Source: Desulforhopalus sp.
GTDB lineage: Bacteria > Desulfobacterota > Desulfobulbia > Desulfobulbales > Desulfocapsaceae
Reading direction: 5' to 3'
Length of the DNA stretch: 64,000 nucleotides
NCBI GenBank assembly: GCA_030247675.1
Contig: JAOTRX010000002.1
Coordinates: forward strand, 1,426,001-1,490,000
Positions 34,700-43,640 of this stretch are shown piece after piece; positions within the stretch are counted from its first letter, which is position 1, and every line of letters begins with the position of its first letter. The notes under the pieces are model-generated. The model was not told the DNA's origin and ran no database searches. It worked only from the letters and a program-made list of their open reading frames with translations. The position numbers and the translations under genes are program-made.

Positions 34700-35377
34700 A
34701 TGTTGATTGCTTCGTTGTCCCTTCCCGAGCAGGTGGTCTTGACCCTTGCCGCTTTGATCCTGCTGTCGTCTTTTCTGCTGCTTGCCCAGGTCCGCCTTGA
34801 CAGCCTGATAAACACCTTTGCCCTCCAGGGTTTGTTGATATTTCTGGCAACGGTCCTCATGGCTTTTATCGCCGGCAAATATCATCTGCTCATCTCTGCT
34901 GCTTTGACCCTCTTTCTCAAGGTGTTCTTTATTCCCGGGCAGTTGCGCCTCCTGGTCATTCGCCTGAATATCCGCCGCGAGGTGGAGGTCATCGGCAACC
35001 CTATGCTGATCATGCTCTTTGCCGCCGGTCTGGTGCTGTTCAGTTATTATGTCGCCCTGCCGATCCGGGAATTGTCCCTGCTCTCGACCCGCAACACCAT
35101 TGCCATATCGTTGGCGGTGGTGCTTATCGGCATGCTGATGGTCATTTCCCGGCGTAAGGCGGTTGCCCAGGTCGTCGGCTTCATGTCCATGGAGAACGGC
35201 CTGTTTTTCGCGGCGGTGGTGTCAACCCACGGCATGCCGATGGTGGTTGAATTGGGTATCGCCTTTGATGTTCTCGTCGCCGCCATCCTCTTCGGGGTAT
35301 TTTTCTTTCATATTCGAACTGAAATTGGCAGTCTCGATACCGATCGTCTCAATCATTTGACCGAGGTGGAAAAATGA
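34700..35377 (+). CDS. hyfE: Hydrogenase-4 subunit E-like membrane protein
   Basis: A 225-residue, very hydrophobic protein of the HyfE type (N-terminal NuoK-like region). GAGGTG precedes the ATG, which begins one base after the previous stop. Helices include LTLAALILLSSFLLLAQVRL and the Lys-containing FLKVFFIPGQL. The C-terminal part (RKAVAQVVGFMSMENGLFFA) is typical. It overlaps the next gene by 4 bp. Confidence 0.85.
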   Translation: MLIASLSLPEQVVLTLAALILLSSFLLLAQVRLDSLINTFALQGLLIFLATVLMAFIAGKYHLLISAALTLFLKVFFIPGQLRLLVIRLNIRREVEVIGNPMLIMLFAAGLVLFSYYVALPIRELSLLSTRNTIAISLAVVLIGMLMVISRRKAVAQVVGFMSMENGLFFAAVVSTHGMPMVVELGIAFDVLVAAILFGVFFFHIRTEIGSLDTDRLNHLTEVEK

Positions 35378-36840
35378 ATGCCCTGGCTGCCACCTTGTTC
35401 TTTCCCCTTGCCGGCATCGTCATCCTCGCCTTTATCGGCCACCGGCGCTCGGCGAAAACCGTCAATCTCTTGATCTGCGCGGCAACCTTTGCCACCGCCC
35501 TGTTACTGGCCACCCAGGTATTTCACCAGGGGCCGATGCTGTCGGCCAACAAGCTTTTTTACATCGACGGTTTCAATGTCTATCTCATTTTGCTCAATGC
35601 CTTTGTCGGCCTGACCACCGCTATTTTCTCCGGGCCCTATATGGAGCATGAGGCGGCTATCGGCCGGGTCGATGACCTGCGGATGCGCCTGTATTATTCG
35701 ATGTATCAGGGCTTTCTCTTCACCATGTTGATGGCCCTGTCCACCAACAACCTGGGCATTCTCTGGGTGTCGGTGGAGGGTGCGACCCTTGCCACCGTCC
35801 TCCTCGTCAGTCTGTATCGCACCCACGAATCCATCGAGGCCGGCTGGAAGTATTTCATCATCTGCGGCGTCGGTATCTCCCAGGCCCTCTTTGGCACCAT
35901 CCTCGTCTATTTTGCCGCGGTAAAGATCATTCCCGGCTCGGACGAAGGACTGTTGTGGACGGTCCTGCACCAGCATGCCGACCGCATGGATGCAGGCGTC
36001 CTGGCCCTGGCCTTTGTCTTCCTCCTTGTCGGCTACGGCACCAAGGTCGGTCTGGTGCCCCTGCATAACTGGCTGCCCGATGCCCACTCCGAGGGCCCGA
36101 CGCCGATGTCGGCTATTCTTTCGGGGCTGCTGCTGAATATCGCTTTATATGCCGTGGTCCGCTTTAAAATGCTCGTTGATCCGGCCCTTGGCAATCATCT
36201 TGCCGGTAATCTGATGATGGGCTTCGGTATGCTGTCCTTTTCCGTTGCCGGGCTGCTTTTGCACCGGCAGTATGATATCAAGCGCATGTTCAGCTACTCG
36301 TCGATTGAGCATATGGGTTTGATGACCTTTGCCTTCGGGATCGGCGGGCCCCTGGCCACCTTTGGCGCTCTGCTGCACATGATCGTCCATTCGCTCACCA
36401 AGTCGGCGATCTTCATCACCGTCGGTCACGCCACCCATATTGCCGGTACTCAGAAGATGCTGCAAATTCGCGGGCTGATCCGCACCCAGCCCTTTGTCGG
36501 CTGGGGCCTGCTCATCGGTACCTGCGCCATTGCCGGGTTTCCGCCCTTTGGCGTGTTTACCAGTGAGTTTCTTCTTTTTACCGCAACCATCAAGAGCTAT
36601 CCGTGGCTGGCACCGCCCTTGGTACTGGGCCTTGCGGTTGCCTTTGCCGGACTGTTCCGCAATCTGCAGCCGATGGTTTTTGGCACACCGCCCAAGGACC
36701 AGGAACCGGTTGTCGCCAATATGTGGCCGGTCTACATCCATCTCGCCATGGTGTTGTGGCTGGGTGTCGCCATCCCGGCGGTGCTGGCCGAGTGGCTTAA
36801 TCAGGCGACCATCATGCTGGTCGGGAGGGGGGTGCTATGA
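35374..36840 (+). CDS. hyfF: Hydrogenase-4 subunit F-like / NuoN-like antiporter subunit
   Basis: A 488-residue second Mrp-type subunit, with LWVSVEGATLATVLLVSLYR (Glu of helix 5), FLLVGYGTKVGLVPLHNWLPDAHSEGPTPMSAILSGLLLN (Lys in helix 7, proton loading site) and DIKRMFSYSSIEHMGLM. It resembles HyfF/NuoN rather than NuoL because it lacks the long lateral helix region. It starts in the 4-bp overlap with the E-like gene and overlaps the large-subunit gene by 4 bp. Confidence 0.9.
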   Translation: MNALAATLFFPLAGIVILAFIGHRRSAKTVNLLICAATFATALLLATQVFHQGPMLSANKLFYIDGFNVYLILLNAFVGLTTAIFSGPYMEHEAAIGRVDDLRMRLYYSMYQGFLFTMLMALSTNNLGILWVSVEGATLATVLLVSLYRTHESIEAGWKYFIICGVGISQALFGTILVYFAAVKIIPGSDEGLLWTVLHQHADRMDAGVLALAFVFLLVGYGTKVGLVPLHNWLPDAHSEGPTPMSAILSGLLLNIALYAVVRFKMLVDPALGNHLAGNLMMGFGMLSFSVAGLLLHRQYDIKRMFSYSSIEHMGLMTFAFGIGGPLATFGALLHMIVHSLTKSAIFITVGHATHIAGTQKMLQIRGLIRTQPFVGWGLLIGTCAIAGFPPFGVFTSEFLLFTATIKSYPWLAPPLVLGLAVAFAGLFRNLQPMVFGTPPKDQEPVVANMWPVYIHLAMVLWLGVAIPAVLAEWLNQATIMLVGRGVL

Positions 36841-38447
36841 TCAGTCAAGCGCATATCGGCTGGCAACGGCTTTCTCCGGACGTCGATTCTCTTGTACAAT
36901 TACTAGAAGAAGCCGGGATACGGACCGAGCTGCAAAAGGCGCCGCAGGGTCCGGTCAAGGTCGTCACCATCGCCAGCGGTGACTGGGGCAAGGCCGCGGC
37001 CGTGGCGGCTGCCAAACGCGTTCGCTGGTGTGCCGTGTGGGGCGAGCACCTGCCGCCGAAGATTCATGTCTTTGCGGCAATTGCCGGCAGAAACGGCCAC
37101 CTTATCCTGCAGACGGTGGTCTCCGAATGGCAACGGGAGCTGCCTTCTCAGACGCCCTTTTTCCCGGCCGCCAACCGGCCGGAGCGGTACCTTCGGGACA
37201 TGTTCGGGGTCGAATTTACCGGCCATCCCGATGGCCGCCGGTGGATACGGCACCAGGCGTGGCAGGAGGGGCAATACCCCTTGCGTAAGAATTTTCCCCT
37301 GGCCGGGACGCCTGCCGAGATGACCCCGCCCGATTGTCTGTATCCCTTTCATAAGGTTTCCGGTGAGGGCGTTTATGAGATCCCGGTGGGGCCGGTGCAT
37401 GCCGGAATTATCGAGCCCGGCCATTTCCGTTTTCAGGCGATGGGCGAGGATATCCTCAGTCTCGAACAACATCTCGGCTATGTCCACAAGGGCATTGAGA
37501 AATGTGCCGAGGGCCGCGACGCGCAGGGACTTGCCCGTCTGGCCGGGCGGGTATCGGGCGACAGCACGGTGGCCCATAGTTGGGCGGCCTGCATGGCATG
37601 TGAAGCGGCAGTCGGCTTAGATCTGCCGCGGCGGGCCCTGGTGATTCGGGCGATACTTGCCGAACGGGAGCGGATTGCCAACCACCTCGGTGATATCGGT
37701 GCCTGTTGCAACGACGTCGGCTTTACCTTTGCCCAGGTACAGTGCGCCGGCCTCCGTGAACTGTGGCAGCGGCAGAACGCTGCTGTCTTTGGCCATCGAT
37801 TATTGATGGACGTGGTTGTTCCCGGCGGGGTGAGGCGAGACCTTGACGCGGCGCAGATCGATATGCTGTATGCGGCCAACGAGGGGCTGCGCTCCGAATT
37901 GCGGGAATTCCTGCCGCTCCTCTACGAGTATCCATCGTTGCAGGATCGTCTCAGAACCACAGGGGAATTAAGTTCCAAAAAGGCCCGAAGTCTTGGTGTC
38001 CTTGGCTATATCGCCAGGGCCTCCGGCGAATGCTGGGATCTGCGGCGGGACGCGCCCTACGCCCCGTATGAAAAGATGGTCATCACCGTGCCCCACTGCC
38101 TGGAGGGCGATGCCTCCGGCCGGTTGCGGGTTCGTGGCGATGAGATCCTCGTCTCCCTCGATCTCCTGGAAGAGCTGTTGCGAAAGCTGCCGGCCGGGGA
38201 TGCGGCGGTTGAGTTCCCGCGGATTGCGGAGGAGTGCAGCGGTATCGGCTTTGTTGAGGGCTGGCGCGGCGAGGTCCTGGCCTATGTGCACTTTGAGGCG
38301 GGTGGCAAGGTTGCCAGGTATTTCCCCCGCGATCCCAGCTGGCTCAACTGGCCGGCCCTTGAGGCGATGATGAAGGGGGTTATCGTCCCTGATTTCCCTT
38401 TGTGCAACAAGTCGGTTAATGGGTCGTATTCCGGCCATGACCTGTAA
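36837..38447 (+). CDS. Hydrogenase-4 large subunit-like (NuoC-NuoD fusion) lacking Ni ligands
   Basis: A 536-residue fusion: an N-terminal NuoC-like 30-kDa domain (about 1-160, FFPAANRPERYLRDMFGVEF) and a NuoD/hydrogenase large-subunit domain (about 170-536: EPGHFRFQAMGEDIL, RERIANHLGDIG, VVVPGGVRRDL). The hydrogenase L1 motif RVCGICxxAHS is here RVSGDSTVAHS (Ser240, Ser243), and L2 DPCxSC is NGSYSG (Ser530, Gly533). All four [NiFe] ligands are therefore replaced, and the chain ends without a maturation tail. This pattern fits the energy-converting hydrogenase-related (Ehr) complexes, which are not expected to make or use H2 at a Ni site. The gene symbol is left blank for that reason. Confidence 0.88.
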   Translation: MISQAHIGWQRLSPDVDSLVQLLEEAGIRTELQKAPQGPVKVVTIASGDWGKAAAVAAAKRVRWCAVWGEHLPPKIHVFAAIAGRNGHLILQTVVSEWQRELPSQTPFFPAANRPERYLRDMFGVEFTGHPDGRRWIRHQAWQEGQYPLRKNFPLAGTPAEMTPPDCLYPFHKVSGEGVYEIPVGPVHAGIIEPGHFRFQAMGEDILSLEQHLGYVHKGIEKCAEGRDAQGLARLAGRVSGDSTVAHSWAACMACEAAVGLDLPRRALVIRAILAERERIANHLGDIGACCNDVGFTFAQVQCAGLRELWQRQNAAVFGHRLLMDVVVPGGVRRDLDAAQIDMLYAANEGLRSELREFLPLLYEYPSLQDRLRTTGELSSKKARSLGVLGYIARASGECWDLRRDAPYAPYEKMVITVPHCLEGDASGRLRVRGDEILVSLDLLEELLRKLPAGDAAVEFPRIAEECSGIGFVEGWRGEVLAYVHFEAGGKVARYFPRDPSWLNWPALEAMMKGVIVPDFPLCNKSVNGSYSGHDL

Positions 38448-38479
38448 TTCCAGTTCAATTTCTCAACAAGAGTAGGAAA

Positions 38480-38998
38480 ATGTTTAGTGTTCTTGGAAGA
38501 ATCTTTAAAACCGGCTGTTTGACGGAGAAGTTGCCCTTGCATGACCAGGACGTGGTGCAGCTGGGCGAGGTCTGCAGGAAGGAAATCGCCCGGGTCTTCG
38601 GCAGTAGCATGGCGATCAGGATGGTCGATGCCGGTTCCTGCAACGGCTGCGAGCTGGAGATGCATGCGCTGAACAACAGTTTTCATGATATCGAGCGATT
38701 CGGCATCCATTTTGTCGCCTCGCCCCGCCACGCCGACCTGCTCCTAGTGACCGGGCCGGTGTCAAGACACATGCAGGCCGCCCTCAAAGGTACCTACGAC
38801 GCCACTCCCGAGCCGAAACTGGTAATCGCCATGGGTGATTGCGCAGTTGACGGTGGGGAGTTCGGCATTTCCTATGCCAGCTGCGGCGCGGTAGCGGGTG
38901 TTATCCCGGTCGATGCGGTCATTCCCGGCTGTCCGCCGACCCCGCTGCAACTTCTGCAGGGTATCCTGGAACTCCTCGGCCGGTGTCCGGGACGCTAG
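38480..38998 (+). CDS. hyfI: Hydrogenase-4 small subunit-like / NuoB-like [4Fe-4S] protein
   Basis: A 172-residue NuoB/HyfI-type subunit that carries the proximal (N2-like) [4Fe-4S] cluster. The four ligands look intact: SCNGCELE (two Cys), GDCAVDGG and PGCPPTPLQLLQG. It starts 32 bp after the large subunit; the weak AAGAGTAGGAAA ribosome site supports ATG 38480. With electron transfer preserved and the Ni site lost, the complex can take electrons but must pass them elsewhere. No ferredoxin-like HyfA/HyfH gene is adjacent, so the electron donor is missing from the window. Confidence 0.88.
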   Translation: MFSVLGRIFKTGCLTEKLPLHDQDVVQLGEVCRKEIARVFGSSMAIRMVDAGSCNGCELEMHALNNSFHDIERFGIHFVASPRHADLLLVTGPVSRHMQAALKGTYDATPEPKLVIAMGDCAVDGGEFGISYASCGAVAGVIPVDAVIPGCPPTPLQLLQGILELLGRCPGR

Positions 38999-39030
38999 AA
39001 GATCACAGGGAGGATTCGCATGCTTCTCCT

Positions 39031-41532
39031 TTACGAAGGATTGTCCAGAGTGTCCTTGATGGCCACCGCCAGGGTGCCCATAAGATAGGGCTTCTTGACA
39101 AACCTTCGTACCCCGAGGGCCAGTGCCTGTTGGACATCTTGACTTTCTGAGTAGCCGCTGGTGATTATTGCCTTTTGCTTCGGGTGCAGTTCGAGAATCT
39201 TTTTAAAGGTCTCGCAGCCGTTCATGCCAGGTGGCATGACCATGTCGAGAATCACCAGATCGGCCTTTTCCCGGCGCAGAAAGTCAATGGCCTCTTCGCC
39301 GCTGCCGACCGCATTGCCGCGGTACTTGAGAATTTCAAGAATTTCCAGGGCAATCGATCGCTGGCGGCTGTCATCATCGACCACCAGTATCGCCTCACCA
39401 TTACCTTGATATTGTATAATATCAATCGCATCGGGGTCTATGTTGTCGATACCTTCCCTGGTCGCCGGGAAAAACAGCTCAAAGGTTGTGCCTTGCTTGC
39501 CGCTTTCGACGGTTATACCGCCCTGATGGTCTTGCACGGTATTCCAGATGACAGCCAGGCCAAGACCGGTACCGCTGCGGCCAACCACCTTTCTTGAGAA
39601 GAATGGCTCAAAAATTCGCTCAAGGCTGTCAACGGGAATGCCCGTGCCGGTATCGGCAACCGACAGCACGGCATATTCTCCCTGCTGCATCTCCGGGTGG
39701 CCGGCCAGCGGCGCATCGCAATACTGGTTGCGGGTGGTTACTCTAACCTCTCCCTTCCCGACGATCGCCTCGGCGGCATTGGTCATGAGATTCATGATGC
39801 ATTTTTTGATATGGATCTCCGAGCAGCTGATATTCAGAAGCCGTGGCTCCGGTTCCACCCTGAAGGTCACGTGGCTGTGCAGCGACTGGAGATTGTGAAA
39901 CTCCGGTGATTCTATATAACCACTCAAGATCCTGTTGATATTGCTGTTTACTCGGGCACTTGTTACGCCCCTTGCGATGGTCAGAAGGTCCTCGACTACC
40001 GCCGCGGCACTTTTCCCCGATTCCCGTATGGTTTTGAGCGGTTTTTGCAAAGGGCTGTCCTTAGGCAGGGTCATAAGAATCAGTTCCGGATAGGTGACTA
40101 TGCCCGACAGGATGTTATTCAGGTCATGGGCGACACCACCCGCCATCAGGCCAATCGATTCCATTTTCTGGGCGCGGCGCAGCTTTTCTTCCATCAGCTG
40201 GTGTTCTTTTTCCGCCTGTTTCTGCAGGGTAAGGTCGCGAATGGCGCTCACTCTGACCGTCCGGCCGCGATACTCCGCCTCACGCGTCTGAATCTGCGCC
40301 GGAAAGATTTGACCATCCTTACGGATGGCCAGGATTTCGTAGGGGTTGCTTTCCTTTTCCAGGCTCTTTTGGTTTATCAGATACCGGTCCTCGGGGGCTA
40401 TTCCCTGGCTTATATGGCGGCCAACCGCCTCTTCGCCGCTGTAGCCGAACATGATCTCGGCGGCTCTATTTTGTTCCAGGCAGATACCAGCCTCGGTGAT
40501 AAAAATAGCCTCGAAGGAGGCGTCGGAGAGGGCGTGCAATCTTTCTTCGGAAAGCCGCAATTGATCGGTACGCAACTCGACCAGGGCCTCTATCTCTTCC
40601 TGACGGCGCCGTGATTTCAGGGCCAATACCAGGGTGAGGGTGAATGAGGCAAAGATGATCAGCCCGACGGAAACCAGGAGAACCACCGAAGAGAAACGCG
40701 CGGTATCATAACCCCGTGCCATAATATTTCGGGGAAGGGTCGCGGTAATCAGGAGGGCGGGTTTCCCCAGCATATCGTTGAGCAGGCCGTAACTGTACAA
40801 GGTCTGCGAATTGGCGATCTCATTGATCTGATTGCTGGTAGCCAGTTCTTCAACCCGTTTGGTCTCGGTTTCGGAAAAAGGTGCCGAGAGGGGGTCGCGG
40901 ACGGTGAACTGGACCTGGGTTTGCCTGCGGAGGTCATCCATCACCTGTTCTTCGAGAAAACGGCCGACCAGAATGTAGCCGCGACTCGGCCCCTCACCGA
41001 GGCTGTTGAGAATTCTGTGTGAGGCAAGGAGCAAGGGGCCATGGCCGGTGAGAAAGATTCCAGCTATACTGATTTCACTTTCGGGGATATTGAGGAGGGG
41101 ATGATCGAGGGGGAATCTTTCCTCCGGCAGTTGGCTGATTTTGATAAATTCCTTGGTCGAGGGCAGGGTGGATTCTCCGTATACGATTCTGCCCTCGGCG
41201 TCAATGACATACATCAAGTAAATTCCGGTCTTAATCAGGGTATCCCACTGGAAATTGGAGGTTGCAAAGGCCTCGTTGCTGTCAACCGCGTATTGGTACA
41301 GGTCGTCCCAGAGGGCCCAGTCGGTTGCCAGTTTTTCCACATGCCGGTATTCGCGTTCGATGGCGGATTTGCACCGGGTCATATCCTTTTCCGCCTCCTG
41401 CCGTTCGAGTTCGGCGAACTCCGGCAGGACGACGCGGAACCTGATGAAATAATCGCCGGCGACGAAAACGATGATGAGGATACATAATATGGTGACTAAG
41501 GTGTATACCCTTTTCGTTGCTGTCATGTGCAC
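39031..41532 (-). CDS. Hybrid histidine kinase with CHASE4, PAS and C-terminal receiver
   Basis: An 833-residue membrane sensor. TM1 is about 12-30 and TM2 about 280-305, with a CHASE4-type extracellular domain between them ([28 protein letters not shown]). In the cytoplasm a PAS domain ([27 protein letters not shown]) is followed by HisKA ([15 protein letters not shown]), HATPase ([34 protein letters not shown]) and a receiver ([34 protein letters not shown]). The ATG/GTG near 41526-41532 is ambiguous. No response regulator with output is next to it; it faces the hydrogenase-like operon tail to tail. Confidence 0.88.
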   Translation of the reverse strand: MHMTATKRVYTLVTILCILIIVFVAGDYFIRFRVVLPEFAELERQEAEKDMTRCKSAIEREYRHVEKLATDWALWDDLYQYAVDSNEAFATSNFQWDTLIKTGIYLMYVIDAEGRIVYGESTLPSTKEFIKISQLPEERFPLDHPLLNIPESEISIAGIFLTGHGPLLLASHRILNSLGEGPSRGYILVGRFLEEQVMDDLRRQTQVQFTVRDPLSAPFSETETKRVEELATSNQINEIANSQTLYSYGLLNDMLGKPALLITATLPRNIMARGYDTARFSSVVLLVSVGLIIFASFTLTLVLALKSRRRQEEIEALVELRTDQLRLSEERLHALSDASFEAIFITEAGICLEQNRAAEIMFGYSGEEAVGRHISQGIAPEDRYLINQKSLEKESNPYEILAIRKDGQIFPAQIQTREAEYRGRTVRVSAIRDLTLQKQAEKEHQLMEEKLRRAQKMESIGLMAGGVAHDLNNILSGIVTYPELILMTLPKDSPLQKPLKTIRESGKSAAAVVEDLLTIARGVTSARVNSNINRILSGYIESPEFHNLQSLHSHVTFRVEPEPRLLNISCSEIHIKKCIMNLMTNAAEAIVGKGEVRVTTRNQYCDAPLAGHPEMQQGEYAVLSVADTGTGIPVDSLERIFEPFFSRKVVGRSGTGLGLAVIWNTVQDHQGGITVESGKQGTTFELFFPATREGIDNIDPDAIDIIQYQGNGEAILVVDDDSRQRSIALEILEILKYRGNAVGSGEEAIDFLRREKADLVILDMVMPPGMNGCETFKKILELHPKQKAIITSGYSESQDVQQALALGVRRFVKKPYLMGTLAVAIKDTLDNPS

Positions 41533-41709
41533 ATCCGTTATGGGAAAGAGGCTCCCGTTTCAGGGGAAATCCCTGCTTTTTGTTACTTGTCCCGGTGATG
41601 CGGAGGGGTAACCGCAGGTGCCGACTCTCCCCTTATTGTAGAGGCAAGACAACCGGAAAGTCAAACCGCCTGTCCTTTGAATGACCGTTTGTGAAGTGTT
41701 GAATAAGCC

Positions 41710-41739
41710 TTGTAGTGGCTCGTAGAAAAGGCGTATATT
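41710..41739 (+). promoter_or_regulatory. Possible promoter for hcp
   Basis: TTGTAG (41710-41715), 18-bp spacer, TATATT (41734-41739), about 70 bp before the start. No convincing FNR, NsrR or HcpR box was found. The ATG itself has AAGGAGGTAATAT, a near-perfect ribosome site. Confidence 0.4.
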
Positions 41740-41812
41740 TGTAAAGCGGTGTGTTGTACTCAGATTACAGGGGAAGCGGTTTACTCTATGATATCCACCA
41801 AGGAGGTAATAT

Positions 41813-43486
41813 ATGTCGATGTTCTGTCATCAGTGCCAGGAAACAGCGAAAAACACAGGTTGCACCATTCAGGGGGTATGCGGCAAAAAGGAAGAGGTTG
41901 CCAATCTCCAGGACCTTTTCCTTTGGGTTCTCAAGGGGATTTCGGTTTGGGGTGTCAAGGGCAAGGAATTGGACATCTACAATGAGGAAGTGGCCTTTTT
42001 TGTTGATAAAGGTCTCTTCGCGACCATCACCAATGCCAACTTCGACCGCAACGACTTTGTAAATTTTATCAAAAAAGGCGTTGCCTATCGGGATAGCCTC
42101 AAGGAGCAGGTTTGCCAGGCCTATAAAAAGGCCAATGGCCGCGAATTGGCAGGCGACACCCCGGAATGCGCCAGGTGGACTTTTGGTGATGAAGCGGACA
42201 TCCTTGCCAAGGCGGCAAGCGGTGCCGGCGGCTGGCTGGAGATTGCCGATGAGGACGAACGGTCGCTGAAGGCCACCATCCTCTACGGTCTGAAGGGGAT
42301 GTCCGCCTACGCCGAGCATGCCTATCAATTGAAGGGGCACAGCCGGCAGATATTCGAGTTTCTCATGGAGGGGCTGGCCGCCCTCGTCGATCCGGCGATG
42401 AGCAAGGTTGAGCTCCTCAGTCTTGCCATTAAGACCGGCAAGGTCGGCGTGGAGACCATGGCCCTCCTGGATAAGGCCAACAGCGATGGCTACGGCATTC
42501 CCGAGATGTCGACGGTAAACCTCGGGGTACGCGGCAATCCCGGTATCCTGGTCACCGGCCATGACCTGGTTGATCTGCACGAGCTGTTGGAGCAGACCAA
42601 GGGCAGCGGTGTCGATGTCTACACCCATAGTGAGATGCTGCCCGCCCATTATTATCCGAAATTGAAGCAATACGAGCATCTGGTCGGCAACTACGGCAAC
42701 GCCTGGTGGATGCAGAAAAAAGAGTTTGAATCGTTTCATGGCCCGGTGCTGTTTACCTCAAACTGCATCGTCCCGCCCAATCCCGAGCATATCGAGCGGA
42801 TTTTTACCACCGGGGCGGTCGGCTTTGAAGGCTGCGTCCATATTCCCGATCGCCGGGACGGCAAGGCCAAGGATTTTTCGGCAATCATCGCCATGGCCAA
42901 GACCTGCAAGCCACCCGAAGCCATTGACAGCGGCTCGATCGTCGGGGGCTTTGGCCACCATCAGGTGCTGGCCCTAAAAGACAAGATTATCGATGCCGTC
43001 AAGTCCGGGGCAATCAAACGTTTTGTCGTTATGGCCGGGTGCGACGGCCGTCATAAAACCCGCGATTACTACACCAAGGTCGCTGAGTTGCTGCCGAAGG
43101 ACGCAATTATCCTCACTGCCGGTTGTGCCAAATACAAATACCTAAAGCTGAATCTCGGCGACATCGGCGGCATTCCCCGGGTCCTCGATGCCGGCCAGTG
43201 CAACGACTCCTACTCGCTGGCGGTGATCGCCATGGAACTGCAGAAGGTCTTCGGCATGGGCGATATCAACGATCTGCCGATCTCCTTTGATATTGCCTGG
43301 TATGAACAGAAAGCCGCATTGGTGCTATTGGCCCTGCTGCACCTGGGGGTCAAGGGCATTCGCCTTGGACCGACCCTGCCCGGCTTTCTTTCGGCCAATG
43401 TGGCCAAGGCCCTCATTGAACAGTTTGATCTAAAAGGGATCACCACGCCTGAAGACGACGTGGCGGCGATGATGGCAGGTCTTTAG
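41813..43486 (+). CDS. hcp: Hybrid cluster protein (Hcp, hydroxylamine/NO reductase)
   Basis: A 557-residue protein. The N-terminal cysteines are spaced C5-x2-C8-x8-C17-x5-C23 ([17 protein letters not shown]), the class I-type [4Fe-4S] arrangement of anaerobes. The hybrid Fe-S-O cluster ligands appear in [16 protein letters not shown] (His), [29 protein letters not shown] and DAGQCND. Hcp reduces nitric oxide or hydroxylamine and protects against nitrosative stress. The gene has no Hcr reductase partner beside it, which is common in anaerobes. Length and motifs are full and intact. Confidence 0.95.
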   Translation: MSMFCHQCQETAKNTGCTIQGVCGKKEEVANLQDLFLWVLKGISVWGVKGKELDIYNEEVAFFVDKGLFATITNANFDRNDFVNFIKKGVAYRDSLKEQVCQAYKKANGRELAGDTPECARWTFGDEADILAKAASGAGGWLEIADEDERSLKATILYGLKGMSAYAEHAYQLKGHSRQIFEFLMEGLAALVDPAMSKVELLSLAIKTGKVGVETMALLDKANSDGYGIPEMSTVNLGVRGNPGILVTGHDLVDLHELLEQTKGSGVDVYTHSEMLPAHYYPKLKQYEHLVGNYGNAWWMQKKEFESFHGPVLFTSNCIVPPNPEHIERIFTTGAVGFEGCVHIPDRRDGKAKDFSAIIAMAKTCKPPEAIDSGSIVGGFGHHQVLALKDKIIDAVKSGAIKRFVVMAGCDGRHKTRDYYTKVAELLPKDAIILTAGCAKYKYLKLNLGDIGGIPRVLDAGQCNDSYSLAVIAMELQKVFGMGDINDLPISFDIAWYEQKAALVLLALLHLGVKGIRLGPTLPGFLSANVAKALIEQFDLKGITTPEDDVAAMMAGL

Positions 43487-43640
43487 GGTTATTGACCGGG
43501 CAGAAAATTCAATATGACTTTTGTGAATCTTTTGCTGCGTACTTCGCAACCGCCTATGTGATTGTTTCTTTGTGAAAGTACCTGGGGAAGGGGGTATTTT
43601 TCTTGGAGCGTACACTCATTTCATTGGAGCGTTTGGGTTT

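Noticed and set aside
41533..41812. FNR, NsrR or HcpR operator upstream of hcp
   Set aside because: No convincing inverted repeat matching those consensus patterns was found by eye; a profile search could still detect a weak one.
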